Shown: in pieces, positions 55,496-63,852 of the stretch | Layout of the letters: each line of letters opens with the position of its first letter | Numbering within the stretch: the first letter of the stretch is position 1 | Assembly: GCF_001968835.1 (NCBI RefSeq) | Contig: NZ_MRDE01000026.1 | Location: 23,492 to 87,491 of the forward strand | Source of the DNA: Tersicoccus phoenicis | GTDB taxonomy: Bacteria; Actinomycetota; Actinomycetes; Actinomycetales; Micrococcaceae | Length of the DNA stretch: 64,000 nt | Reading direction: 5' to 3' | The notes under the pieces: generated by a model | Told to the model about the DNA's origin: nothing | The model's input: only the letters and a program-made list of their open reading frames with translations | The model's database searches: none | Translations under genes and position numbers: made by a program

Positions 55496-57465
55496 GGGGG
55501 ACTCCGGGGCCGGGGCCCACGTCGACCCCGTCCTCCTCGACCCCGTCCTCCTCGACCCCGTCCTCCTCGACCCCGTCCGTGCGGATCCTGCCCGACGGGG
55601 ACCGCGCCCTGCTCGTCGAGGTCGCCGACAACGCCGCCGTCCTCCGGCTGCGCTCCCGCCTGCGGGCAGCCTCTGCTCCCGCGGGCGGTACGGACGCCGT
55701 CGTCGACCTCGTGCCCGCCGCCCGCACGCTGCTGGTGATCGCGGCGACCCCGGGAGAGCTCGGCCGGGTACGCGCCTGGCTCCAGAATGCGCTGGACGCC
55801 GCGCCGGACGGAGAGACGTCCGAGGCCGCCGACCTCGACGGCCGGGAGATCACCGTTCCCGTCCGCTACGACGGGCCCGACCTGGCCGACGTGGCCGCCG
55901 AGCTGGGCATCGACGTCGACGAGGTGATCGCCCGGCACACCGGCACCGCCTGGCGGGTCGGATTCATGGGGTTCGCGCCCGGTTTCGGCTATCTGCTGCC
56001 GGAGCGCTCCCCGGCCGGCGGGAGCGCAGGGGACGGTCGAGACACGTCGGCCGGTGGGCCTTCTCGGGGCGGTGGCGGGCTGACGAGCGCGAGACGTAGC
56101 GGCGGGCTCGCGGTGCGGCGCCTGCCGACTCCGCGCACCCGGGTGCGGCCGGGCTCGGTCGCGCTCGCGGACGGCTTCAGCGCCGTCTACCCCGCAGCTT
56201 CCCCCGGGGGTTGGCGGCTGATCGGCAACACCGCCCAGCCGATGTGGGACGCGGCTGCAGACCCGCCCGCCGCGATCCGGCCGGGGGACACGGTGCGGTT
56301 CGTGGCGGCCGACGACGCAGCTGTCGACGACCGGGCGGCCATCGCCGTCGACGACGCCAACGTGGAGGATGGCTCGCCCTCGTTCGCTGGGTCGGCCGTC
56401 GGGCCGGGCATCTCAACCTCCACCGAGACGACCGACGCGCCCGTCGAGCACCCTGTGCAAGCCCCCACCGGCGGTACGAGCCCGGGCGCCGCCATTGACG
56501 CCGACCAGCGCGCTGCGTCGTCACCCGCCGTCCGGAAGCTCACCGTGCTGCAGGCCGGTCCGCAGACCCTGGTGCAGGACCGCGGCCGACCGGGGCGGGC
56601 CGATTTGGGCGTCAGTCCCGCCGGTGCTCTGGACCGGCACGCTGCCGACCTGGCCACCGCGCTCGTCGGCAACGACCCCGGCACACCTCTGCTCGAGGTG
56701 CTGCAGGGCGGTCTGCAGCTGCGTGCCCGTGCCGAGCTGCTGTGCGCCGTGACGGGTGCCGACGGCCCGGTGCGGATCAATGCCGAGCCTGCGCCGCGGA
56801 ACCGAGCCGTGACCATCCCCGCCGGTGGCCTGCTCGACCTCGGTGCGGCGCGCGCGGGCATGCGCTACTACGTGGCGTTCCAGGGCGGCATCGAGGCCGA
56901 GCCGGTGCTCGGCTCGGCCAGTGCGGACCTGCTCTCCGGTCTCGGCCCCGCGCCCCTGGCGGTCGGCGACGAGCTGACCGTCGGCCGGACCCGGCTGACC
57001 CTGGTGCGACCCGCCCGGCCACCGCGGCCGCGAGCCCTGTCCGAGGGCGACGCCGTCGTCCGCGTCCGGCCCGGTCCCCGGCGGGACTGGTTCGACGACG
57101 CCGCCTGGGAGCGGCTGCTGACGGCGCGTTGGACGGTCACCGGCGAGTCCAATCGGGTCGGGATCCGGCTCGACGGGCCGGGCCTGGCCCGGGCGCGCAC
57201 CGACGAACTGCCCAGCGAGGGCATGGTCACCGGGTCGCTGCAGGTGCCCCCGTCCGGCCTGCCCACGGTGTTCCTGGCCGACCACCCCGTCACCGGCGGT
57301 TACCCGGTGATCGCCGTCGTCGTCGACGCCGACCTCGACGTGCTCGCCCAGCTGCGGCCGGGTCAGGCCCTGCGGTTCACCGGCGGCGCCGTCCGGGTCT
57401 CGCCCGGGCTGCAGAGCACGGTGAACCGGATCGAACGGGCAGTCGGGTCGCTGTTCCGCCGCTGA
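55492..57465 (+). CDS. Fused 5-oxoprolinase subunits B and C (KipI-KipA fusion)
   Basis: A 657-residue fusion. Residues about 30-275 are PxpB/KipI-like (RILPDGDRALLVEV, WRVGFMGFAPGFGYL, ASPGGWRLIGNT). Residues about 345-650 are PxpC/KipA-like (VLQAGPQTLVQDRGRPGRAD, GVSPAGALDRHAA, SNRVGIRLDG, GYPVIAVVVD). They are joined by a 70-residue acidic/Ser-rich linker. The N-terminus has an STPSS repeat, and about 30 Gly/Ser/Arg-rich residues interrupt the B domain after FGYLLPERS. The ATG overlaps the pxpA stop (ATGA). Fusion implies fixed 1:1 B:C stoichiometry. Confidence 0.88.
   Translation: MRGTPGPGPTSTPSSSTPSSSTPSSSTPSVRILPDGDRALLVEVADNAAVLRLRSRLRAASAPAGGTDAVVDLVPAARTLLVIAATPGELGRVRAWLQNALDAAPDGETSEAADLDGREITVPVRYDGPDLADVAAELGIDVDEVIARHTGTAWRVGFMGFAPGFGYLLPERSPAGGSAGDGRDTSAGGPSRGGGGLTSARRSGGLAVRRLPTPRTRVRPGSVALADGFSAVYPAASPGGWRLIGNTAQPMWDAAADPPAAIRPGDTVRFVAADDAAVDDRAAIAVDDANVEDGSPSFAGSAVGPGISTSTETTDAPVEHPVQAPTGGTSPGAAIDADQRAASSPAVRKLTVLQAGPQTLVQDRGRPGRADLGVSPAGALDRHAADLATALVGNDPGTPLLEVLQGGLQLRARAELLCAVTGADGPVRINAEPAPRNRAVTIPAGGLLDLGAARAGMRYYVAFQGGIEAEPVLGSASADLLSGLGPAPLAVGDELTVGRTRLTLVRPARPPRPRALSEGDAVVRVRPGPRRDWFDDAAWERLLTARWTVTGESNRVGIRLDGPGLARARTDELPSEGMVTGSLQVPPSGLPTVFLADHPVTGGYPVIAVVVDADLDVLAQLRPGQALRFTGGAVRVSPGLQSTVNRIERAVGSLFRR
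55522..55578 (+). repeat. 15-bp tandem repeat encoding STPSS
   Basis: TCGACCCCGTCCTCC occurs three times perfectly (55522-55566), then as a 12-base partial copy, in the N-terminal linker of the pxpBC fusion gene. Confidence 0.85.
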
Positions 57466-57630
57466 CGGCGGGAGGTGGCTCGGTCACGCCCCGTTTCGTC
57501 GTGTCGGCGGCCCCGCCGCGTGCTTGGTCCCACGACACGCCGCACCAGCTCGGGACATGACGCCATATCCCGAGTTTTCCAGGCGTGTCCCGGGGCTGGG
57601 TCGGCACAATCCCCTCCGACGGTGGAGCTG

Positions 57631-58188
57631 TCAGCTCTGCTGCCCCGTTGTTTCGCGGCCCGCGAGCAGCTGGCGGCGCAGCGACGCCGTCGCCAGGCGC
57701 GACCGGAGCAGATAGACCGGGCCGGGTGGCAGCCAACCGAGCTGGCGGGCGTGACCGACGTCGTCACGGTAGGCCCAGTGCTCGACGACGAGTCCGTCGC
57801 GGATCCGCAGTGCGTGGGCATGGCGCACCCGGAACGCCCGGCCGGTCGCCGGGAGCACCCGGTCCAGGCCGCCGTCGGGTCGCCACAGGGTGAAGGACCC
57901 GGTGTGCCTGCCCGCCATCTCGCCGAGGGTCACCGCCACCTCGCCGTCGACGACGACGTCGTCCACCGGGAACGTCAGGTCGGCGAAGGCCGAGCGGAGC
58001 CACCGGGCCGTGGCGTGGAAGGCGGTCGGCCCGAGGGCGCGGCACTCCGGCGGCTCGGCCACGGCCTCACGGTTGACCGCGTCCGGCGCGTACAGCGCCG
58101 CGAAATCCGCCGCCGATCCGTCCGGCATGAGCAGCACTGCGCGCATGGCCAGCGCGGCCGTGGCCTCTTCCTCAGGTGTCCGGGGCAT
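57631..58188 (-). CDS. SnoaL-like/ester cyclase family protein
   Basis: A 185-residue NTF2-fold protein. The SnoaL-like pattern is seen in DFAALYAPDAVNRE, ALGPTAFHATARWLRSAFADL, and HALRIRDGLVVEHWAYRDDVG with the His/Asp pair typical of SnoaL-type cyclases. The last 35 residues are a basic tail. The ATG at 58188 has GGAGGT about 5 bases upstream, deciding it over an upstream start at 58230. Convergent with the pxpBC gene; the 165-base gap shows nothing clear. The substrate is unknown. Confidence 0.75.
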   Translation of the reverse strand: MPRTPEEEATAALAMRAVLLMPDGSAADFAALYAPDAVNREAVAEPPECRALGPTAFHATARWLRSAFADLTFPVDDVVVDGEVAVTLGEMAGRHTGSFTLWRPDGGLDRVLPATGRAFRVRHAHALRIRDGLVVEHWAYRDDVGHARQLGWLPPGPVYLLRSRLATASLRRQLLAGRETTGQQS

Positions 58189-58358
58189 GGTGACCTCCGC
58201 AAGCGGGCAACACGGCGGGTCACCGGTCACGGTACTCCGGGATGGTACTCCGGGGACGGGACAGGACGCCCTCGGCGCCCGGGCGCCGCCGTCGGACCAC
58301 GGGCATACTGGCAGACACGTCTCAGTAGCCTCGCCACACCGGAACGGAGGACCCGAGG

Positions 58359-58799
58359 ATGATCTCGACCGAGCTGGCGCGGGCGCTGCGCACCGCCGGG
58401 CTGCGCTGGACGCCGGCCGCGGGCGACCGCTTCGTGCTCGACCCCGAGCAGACCCGGCTGGTGCCGGACGAGGACCGGCAGGACGTCTACACCGTCAGTG
58501 ACATGACCATCGAGGCCCACGAGTACCCGACCGGGACCATCCTCGGCTTCAACGGCACCACGGAGTGGGCGCTGGACTCGGTCGCCCTGCACGAGGCCCT
58601 GTGGCTGCCGGCCGAAGGTCAGCTGCGCGAGCTGCTCCGGGACGGTTTCCGGTCGCTGGCCGCCGACGACGACGGGCGCTTCACCGTGCGGGCCCGTCTG
58701 CAGGAGCAGGATCGCGTCTTCACCGCAGACACCGCCGCCGAGGCCTACGGCGAGGCGCTGCTGGCCCTGCTCCTGCTGGCGGTTGCACCACCGTCCTGA
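58359..58799 (+). CDS. Conserved hypothetical protein
   Basis: A 146-residue acidic, soluble protein: ELARALRTAGLRWTPAAGDR, then DVYTVSDMTIEAHEYPTGTI, and FNGTTEWALDSVALHEALWL. It looks like a compact alpha/beta fold conserved among actinobacteria, but I recognise no domain or catalytic residues. GGAGGAC lies about 9 bases before the ATG. It is the last chromosomal gene before the tRNA-Lys and the integrated element. Confidence 0.6.
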   Translation: MISTELARALRTAGLRWTPAAGDRFVLDPEQTRLVPDEDRQDVYTVSDMTIEAHEYPTGTILGFNGTTEWALDSVALHEALWLPAEGQLRELLRDGFRSLAADDDGRFTVRARLQEQDRVFTADTAAEAYGEALLALLLLAVAPPS

Positions 58800-58856
58800 C
58801 CCGGCCCGACGCCCGGTCGTCATGCGCTAACGTGGAGGCAGCCCGCGCGCGGGCAG

Positions 58857-58929
58857 GGGCCTCTAGCTCAGTTGGTAGAGCATCGGACTTTTAATCCGCG
58901 GGTCGTGGGTTCGAGCCCCACGGGGCCCA
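58857..58929 (+). tRNA. tRNA-Lys (anticodon TTT)
   Basis: A 73-base cloverleaf. The acceptor arms GGGCCTC and GGGGCCC pair (one G-U). The D-arm has AGCTCAGTTGGTAGAGC. The anticodon loop is CTTTTAA with anticodon TTT at 58890-58892, and the T-arm is GTGGGTTCGAGCCCCAC. The discriminator base is A58929 and CCA is not encoded. The 3' half serves as the attachment site of the downstream element. Confidence 0.93.
58868..58929. other. Putative attachment site (att) in tRNA-Lys
   Basis: The integrase gene on the minus strand runs into the tRNA gene and stops at 58868, so 62 bases are shared between the tRNA and the integrase C-terminus. The exact crossover and direct-repeat length cannot be defined because the other end of the element lies outside the window. 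Confidence 0.6.
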
Positions 58930-60583
58930 CCCCGCGCACAAGGCTCGAACCCTTGCCAACGGAAACGTTGGTCGAGGTTCGGGCCTTGTTCGCGTCCGCG
59001 GCCCAGGTCAGAGCGTTGGCGTTGACCTGCGGATCGAGCAGCATCTCGAAGGGGCGGTTGTGCTCGACGCGAAGCTCGTTGTCCTCGTCGATGAAGACCT
59101 TCGTGAAGAACGCCTGGTTGCACAGACGCCGGTTGGTGTCGTCGCAGCGGGTGTAGATGTCGGCGCAGTTGGCGAGCAGGCCGAGGGCGTCGTCGAGGTG
59201 GGCTCGGGCGTCGGCGTAGTCGCCGAAGTGGGCGTCGATGCGGCGAGTCACTTGGTCGAGTTCGGCGACGATGCGGTCCTGCTCGCGCTTGAGCACCGAG
59301 AGTGGAATCGCGTCGGCGTAGTGCGCTTGCATGAGGCGGTCCTGCTCGCCTTCGAGCCGGTCGCGGTTGGTGGTGAGGCGTTCGAGTTCCTCGGTTTCAG
59401 CAGCCATGAGCCGGTCGAACTCATGGTGGAGCATCCCTGCGAGCGCGTCCTGCTGGGCGGGCGTGATCTGGACGCGGGTGTAGTAGTCCTCGATGAGCTT
59501 CTCGACATCTTCGATGAGCATCGCCTGGCGTGTGCAGTCGGTGCGCTTGGAGTGCCGACCGGAGCACACGAAGTAGCAGTAGACGTTGCCGTGGCGGTTC
59601 TTCGCGTTGGAGACGATGAGCCTGGAGCCGCACTGGCCGCAGTGGATGGTGCCTTTGAGGTAGTGGCCGTGGACTTGGGTTGCCTCGACGGCGCACTGGT
59701 GCGCGGTGAGCACGGACTGGACCTGGTACCAGACCTCGGCGGGCACCAGCGCCGGGTGGTTGCCCTTGTAGCGGGTGCCTCGGTAGATGACATCGCCCTT
59801 GTAGTAAGGGTTGGTCAGGAGCCGATGGATGGTGGACACCGCCAGCGGCTTCGCCGGCCTCTTCGGCGTGGGCAGGCTGCGAAGCCCGCGCGAGGTGAGC
59901 TCGTCATGGAGCTGGCTGACGCTCCAGTTGCCCGAGGCGTAGGCCTTGAACGCCCACTCGATCATCGGCGCTCGCTCGGGATCGAGCTCGATGGTGCGAA
60001 CCTCACGGCCGAGCTCATCGCGCTTGCGAACGTTCAGGTACCCGATGGGCGCGCGCCCGTTCGTGCCGCCGCCGATGGCCTTCTGGTTCATACCCTTGGC
60101 GACCTCGGTGGCGAGGTTGCGGGAGTAGAACTCGGCGATGGTGGACATGATGCCGTGCAGCAGCATCCCCGAGGGAGTCTCGTCGATGTTCTCCGACGCG
60201 GATACGAGCATGACCCCGCACTGTTGGAGTGCGAGGTGGATGCTCACGTCGTCGGCGCGGTTGCGGGCGAGCCGGTCGACCTTGTGGACGATGCAGTAGG
60301 CGACCTTGTTGGCCTTGACGTACTGGATCATCCGCATCAGCTCGGGCCGGTCGGACGACTTGGCTGAGGCTCCCGCGTCGACGAACTCCTCGACGATGCC
60401 GGCGCCGAGCTGTTCGGCCTTGCGCCTTGTCGCTTCGCGTTGGGCTGGGATCGAGAAGCCTTCGTCGGTGCCGCCTTTCTCTGCCTGCTCGCGGGTGGAG
60501 ACTCGCAGGTAGGACACGGCGGCAGCCGCAGTCTTGGGCGGGTCGATGAGGCTGGCTGCCGGATCGTCGGCAATGGTGGTCAT
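58868..60583 (-). CDS. Large serine recombinase (integrase)
   Basis: A 571-residue site-specific recombinase. The resolvase domain has catalytic Ser29 in YLRVSTREQ, and ASAKSSDRPELMRM and DRLARNRAD. The recombinase domain follows (GYLNVRKRDELG through AVSTIHRLLTNPYYKG). A zinc-ribbon domain (CGQCGSRL with later Cys pairs) and a coiled-coil region (about residues 390-460) complete the architecture. The last 19 residues, GPVGLEPTTRGLKVRCSTN, are translated from the antisense strand of tRNA-Lys. The gene is at the element's edge, pointing toward the attachment site. Confidence 0.93.
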   Translation of the reverse strand: MTTIADDPAASLIDPPKTAAAAVSYLRVSTREQAEKGGTDEGFSIPAQREATRRKAEQLGAGIVEEFVDAGASAKSSDRPELMRMIQYVKANKVAYCIVHKVDRLARNRADDVSIHLALQQCGVMLVSASENIDETPSGMLLHGIMSTIAEFYSRNLATEVAKGMNQKAIGGGTNGRAPIGYLNVRKRDELGREVRTIELDPERAPMIEWAFKAYASGNWSVSQLHDELTSRGLRSLPTPKRPAKPLAVSTIHRLLTNPYYKGDVIYRGTRYKGNHPALVPAEVWYQVQSVLTAHQCAVEATQVHGHYLKGTIHCGQCGSRLIVSNAKNRHGNVYCYFVCSGRHSKRTDCTRQAMLIEDVEKLIEDYYTRVQITPAQQDALAGMLHHEFDRLMAAETEELERLTTNRDRLEGEQDRLMQAHYADAIPLSVLKREQDRIVAELDQVTRRIDAHFGDYADARAHLDDALGLLANCADIYTRCDDTNRRLCNQAFFTKVFIDEDNELRVEHNRPFEMLLDPQVNANALTWAADANKARTSTNVSVGKGSSLVRGVGPVGLEPTTRGLKVRCSTN

Positions 60584-60593
60584 CGGGGGCTCA

Positions 60594-60653
60594 CTCTCAC
60601 GCGGTTCGACCCTCGCGCTCCCACTGTTCGTGGGAGGGTGTTGATCGTGAGAG
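60594..60653. promoter_or_regulatory. Nested inverted repeats upstream of the integrase gene
   Basis: CTCTCACG (60594-60601) pairs with CGTGAGAG (60646-60653). Inside lies CTCCCAC-TGTTC-GTGGGAG (60618-60636). The array is 11 bases upstream of the integrase start codon and may be an operator or an attenuating hairpin. The remainder of the 180-base gap to 60763 shows no gene. Confidence 0.5.
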
Positions 60654-60763
60654 CAGCCGATGAAGGCTGTAGGGCGAGACCTGATGATCTCGGTGCATGT
60701 TGCCCGCCGAGCGGCGAGGTTTAGGCCACAACACCCCGCATCGCGAGGCTTGCAGGGTTCATT

Positions 60764-60991
60764 CTACCGGGCGGCTTCAGAGGCGGCCAGGCCATCCGGT
60801 GCCGCCCGGTAGGTGTCGGGCACCCGCACCGCCTCGCGGGCCGCGCGGCTTTCGCCGGTCTCCTGCAACGTCAGCCGGATGAGAACCTCGGCGAGCTTGT
60901 GCAGGTCGGTGCGTTCGCGGTGGACGGCACGGACGGAGAACGAGCGCTCCTCGTAGGGGCGACGATCTGTCTTCTTCGTGTAGCGGCTCAT
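60764..60991 (-). CDS. Small conserved protein of the element
   Basis: A 75-residue basic protein, MSRYTKKTDRRPYEERSFSV followed by HRERTDLHKLAEVLIRLTLQ. It is placed between the integrase and DUF4913 genes, its start 5 bases from the DUF4913 stop. Genes of this size and position occur in related actinobacterial elements; function unknown. The frame is open upstream into the neighbour but conserved character begins at 60991. Confidence 0.6.
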   Translation of the reverse strand: MSRYTKKTDRRPYEERSFSVRAVHRERTDLHKLAEVLIRLTLQETGESRAAREAVRVPDTYRAAPDGLAASEAAR

Positions 60992-60995
60992 CGGT

Positions 60996-61553
60996 CTACG
61001 GAGCCTCGTCGTCGGCCAGGTTGGCGTAGAACTCGTCTTCGGCCTCCTGGCGCTTGCGGACTTGGGCGATGACGAACTCGACGAACTCGGTGTCGCGGTC
61101 GGTGAAGGTGAAGTCCTGGATCGTGGGAGCTGGGTCTTCACCGGGCCATGCAGCTTGCCGGGTCGGTCGGTCGCGGTCGCCACGGGTGCCGCAGGCGGTG
61201 ACCCAGTAGCGAAGGCGTTCGCGCGCGTCGGCGAAGTCGCGATGCCAGCCGAGCGGCGCGGATGCGTTCTGATCGGGGTCGTAGGCCGCGAGCCAATGCA
61301 GGTGCAGTGCCGATAGCTCCCAGACCATCTCCGGGTGGTGATGCCAGAACGGCGGCACCACCGCGACGGTGAGGCCGTAGGTGCGTCGCAGCCAGTCAAC
61401 CCACCGGTTCAGCGCGAGCCATTCCTGCTCCAGCTCGTGCGCTGTCAGCAGGTTCCAGTTCACGGGGTGCGGCGGTTCGGGCATGTCTGCGTTGGTGACG
61501 CGGGGCGGCCCGTCGAAGACATCCGGCTCATCCATCTCGTGCTGATCGTTCAT
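60996..61553 (-). CDS. DUF4913 domain protein
   Basis: A 185-residue protein whose central part matches DUF4913 of actinobacterial mobile elements: LEQEWLALNRWVDWLRRTYG, VVPPFWHHHPEMVWELSALH and WHRDFADARERLRYW. Acidic N- and C-termini. The domain's role is unknown, but it is regularly found in conjugative modules beside SSB and TraD-like genes. The ATG at 61553 is 20 bases after the ssb stop. Confidence 0.78.
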   Translation of the reverse strand: MNDQHEMDEPDVFDGPPRVTNADMPEPPHPVNWNLLTAHELEQEWLALNRWVDWLRRTYGLTVAVVPPFWHHHPEMVWELSALHLHWLAAYDPDQNASAPLGWHRDFADARERLRYWVTACGTRGDRDRPTRQAAWPGEDPAPTIQDFTFTDRDTEFVEFVIAQVRKRQEAEDEFYANLADDEAP

Positions 61554-61572
61554 GGTGCTTCGGCTCCCGAAC

Positions 61573-62013
61573 TCACATGCTGACCGGGGCGTGCGCCGTC
61601 GCCGCTGCTCGCTGCGTCGGGTCGTACGCCGCTGCGTTCCGGCCGACTCCATTGCGCGGCGTGCGGTCTACCTCGTAGCGGGTTCGCGCGGCGTCATGGC
61701 CGATCTTCTTGGCGACGAACTCTTCGCCCTCGATCGCCTGACCGTTGCGCTCGTAGTTGACCGGCCGCGTGTAGCCCTCGGCGACGAAGTTGTCGCCCTG
61801 GGCGAAGTTCGCGTGCGCGTGCTCAGCGGAACGCCCGAACATCACCAGGTGGTGGTAGGTCGTCTCGGTCTGCGTGAACGAGCCGTCGTCCTCACGGCGG
61901 AAGTGTTCCTTGCCGATACGGGCGAAGAACCTGGCGTCTCCCTTGGCCGTCTCGGTGAGCAACGGCTCCGAGGCGATGAAGCCTGACAGCGATTCCTGGG
62001 TGTGAATGGCCAT
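61573..62013 (-). CDS. Element-encoded single-stranded DNA-binding protein
   Basis: A 146-residue OB-fold SSB-like protein. It has the N-terminal strand pattern IASEPLLTETAKGDARFFAR, an aromatic core (TYHHLVMFGRSAEHAHANF) and QGDNFVAEGYTRPVNYE. It lacks the acidic DDIPF-type tail of housekeeping SSB, ending in TAHAPVSM. It probably protects transferred single strands. GGAGGAGG precedes the ATG. Confidence 0.8.
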   Translation of the reverse strand: MAIHTQESLSGFIASEPLLTETAKGDARFFARIGKEHFRREDDGSFTQTETTYHHLVMFGRSAEHAHANFAQGDNFVAEGYTRPVNYERNGQAIEGEEFVAKKIGHDAARTRYEVDRTPRNGVGRNAAAYDPTQRAAATAHAPVSM

Positions 62014-62094
62014 GATGGCCTCCTCCTGACTCGGGCGACCACCTGCGTGTGGGTCGCTCTGTCAGGCAGGTGCGCCCCTGATTCCCAAGCGCCG

Positions 62095-63849
62095 TCAGGA
62101 GGTGGGACAGTGGCGCAGCAGCGCTTCGAGTTCGTTGCGGTCCCGGCGGAGCTGGGCGGTGTCGGGACGGGTCGGCCAGGCGCGCAGGTCGGTGACGATG
62201 GGCGGCGCGGAGCGCAGCATCGTGATGCCCGTGCCGAACGACAGAGTGCGGATGCGGTCCGGTGGCAGGATCGGGACTCGTCGGATGGAGCGTTGGTTGG
62301 AGCGGGTGCCGTGGTCGCCGAGGGTCACGCTGTCGGTGTACTCGTCGCGCTCGCCGATGAGGGTGGAGAGGTCTTGGAGGTCGCGGCTGTTGGATGCGCC
62401 GCCGAGGATGATCTTGACGATGCTTGCGTCCCAGATCGCGCCGGCCTGGTGCTCGCTCCACCGGTCGCGAGCCTGTGCGAGGGACTGCAAGACCGGCATC
62501 GTAGTGATGCCGGTGCCGCCACCTTCGGCCATGAGCGTCGGCAGGGACGGCAGCGGGGCGAGGTTCCCGATCTCATCAAGCGCGAGCAGCAGGGGCGGGT
62601 CGAGCCGCGCTCCGGGTGAGCGTGCGGCGAGTCGGCGGGCGGTTTCGATGAGGTCTTCGACGAATGCCGCGACCAGCGACGCGGAGGCTCCTGCTCCCGC
62701 TCCGGTGGCGAGCAGGTAGAGGGTGCCTTGCTCGGTGAGGAAGGTTTCGGGGTCGAAGTGTTCGTGCGGGCCTGGCGTGACGGCATCGAGCACGCGCGGG
62801 TCGGCGAGGGCGGCGAGTGCGAGGGAGACGCCTTGCCAGATGCTGTCGCGGGTCTTGGGGTCGGCGTCGATCATCGCGGCCAGGGAGTCGTCCCAGCTCA
62901 TCGCGGCGTTCGGGTGGGAGTTGAGGATGGCGACGGCCTCGGATGCTGCGCTGGGGTCGAGGGTCCACCTGAACAGCTCTGCCGGCGGGCGCCCGTCGAG
63001 CGCGGCAGCGTGCAGCAACGACTGGAGCGCGGTGCGGGTCTTGCCTTCCCAGAACCCACCGGACTCAACCCCGCCAGCGGACAGCCCGGTCGCGGCGGCG
63101 AGGCCGTTGGCGCGGATCATCGCGGTCAGTGGATCGTCGCAGCCGCGAATGGGTGACCAGCGCAGCCCGGCGGGGATGCCTTCGGCGAGGTGTTGCGGGT
63201 CGAACACCGCGACCGGCCCGCCGTTGCGGCGGCGGGCGCGGAGGGTCGCGGTGAGGTTGTCGGGCCTCGTGCTGGTGGTGACGACCGCGCCGGGGGCGTC
63301 GAGGATCGCGTTGATGACGACGTGTAGGCCCTTGCCTGAGCGGGGTGGGCCGATCAGCAGGATCGAGTCTTCGACCGATGCCCAGACCTTCGTGCCGCGG
63401 CTAGCACCGAGGAGGTAGCCGACATTCTGCGGTGCTGGCGACTCCAAGGAGGGCCGTAGCGTGGCTGCGCGGTGAAGCAGTGCCTTTGCGGATGCTGCGG
63501 TCTTGACCTCATGGCTGGTCGCGATCCCGGCGAGCCGGTGCGGGTCGGTCTCTGTCTTCCGCGTGTGACGGCGCAGCACGATCCACACCCAGACGATCCC
63601 GGCGGCGAGTCCGCCGAGCAGTGCCGTGCTCACGAGCCAGTAGACGACCGGGTTGAGTCCGTCGGCACCGAGCGCGGTCGCCGGATCGCCGGGGTTGAAC
63701 AGCACGGCGAGCCCCGCCGCTGCACCGGTTTCGGGCTGGGGTGTGCCGGTGAGGAACGCGGCGACGCTGCCAGCCGCGCGGAGGACAAGAGCGATCCCGA
63801 ACATGCCGATCAGGCCAATGAGTGCGGCGTTGGTGAGTTCGTCGCCCAT
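62095..63849 (-). CDS. Type IV coupling protein (TraD/TraG-like)
   Basis: A 584-residue membrane ATPase of the VirD4/TraG class. Two N-terminal transmembrane helices (about residues 8-33 and 69-92) precede the motor domain with Walker A GPPRSGKG (167-174), Walker B LLLALDEIGNLAPLP and the DLQDLSTLIGERDEY segment. It would pass relaxase-DNA to a secretion channel. There is no ribosome site before the ATG at 63849, and an insertion sequence ends only about 3 bases upstream. The original promoter, and perhaps a few N-terminal residues, may be lost. Confidence 0.85.
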   Translation of the reverse strand: MGDELTNAALIGLIGMFGIALVLRAAGSVAAFLTGTPQPETGAAAGLAVLFNPGDPATALGADGLNPVVYWLVSTALLGGLAAGIVWVWIVLRRHTRKTETDPHRLAGIATSHEVKTAASAKALLHRAATLRPSLESPAPQNVGYLLGASRGTKVWASVEDSILLIGPPRSGKGLHVVINAILDAPGAVVTTSTRPDNLTATLRARRRNGGPVAVFDPQHLAEGIPAGLRWSPIRGCDDPLTAMIRANGLAAATGLSAGGVESGGFWEGKTRTALQSLLHAAALDGRPPAELFRWTLDPSAASEAVAILNSHPNAAMSWDDSLAAMIDADPKTRDSIWQGVSLALAALADPRVLDAVTPGPHEHFDPETFLTEQGTLYLLATGAGAGASASLVAAFVEDLIETARRLAARSPGARLDPPLLLALDEIGNLAPLPSLPTLMAEGGGTGITTMPVLQSLAQARDRWSEHQAGAIWDASIVKIILGGASNSRDLQDLSTLIGERDEYTDSVTLGDHGTRSNQRSIRRVPILPPDRIRTLSFGTGITMLRSAPPIVTDLRAWPTRPDTAQLRRDRNELEALLRHCPTS

Positions 63850-63852
63850 CGG

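Noticed and set aside
58868..60583. A stand-alone meaning for the VGLEPTTRGLK tail as a protein domain
   Set aside because: The tail is exactly the antisense translation of tRNA-Lys, so it reflects the integration site and not an evolved domain.
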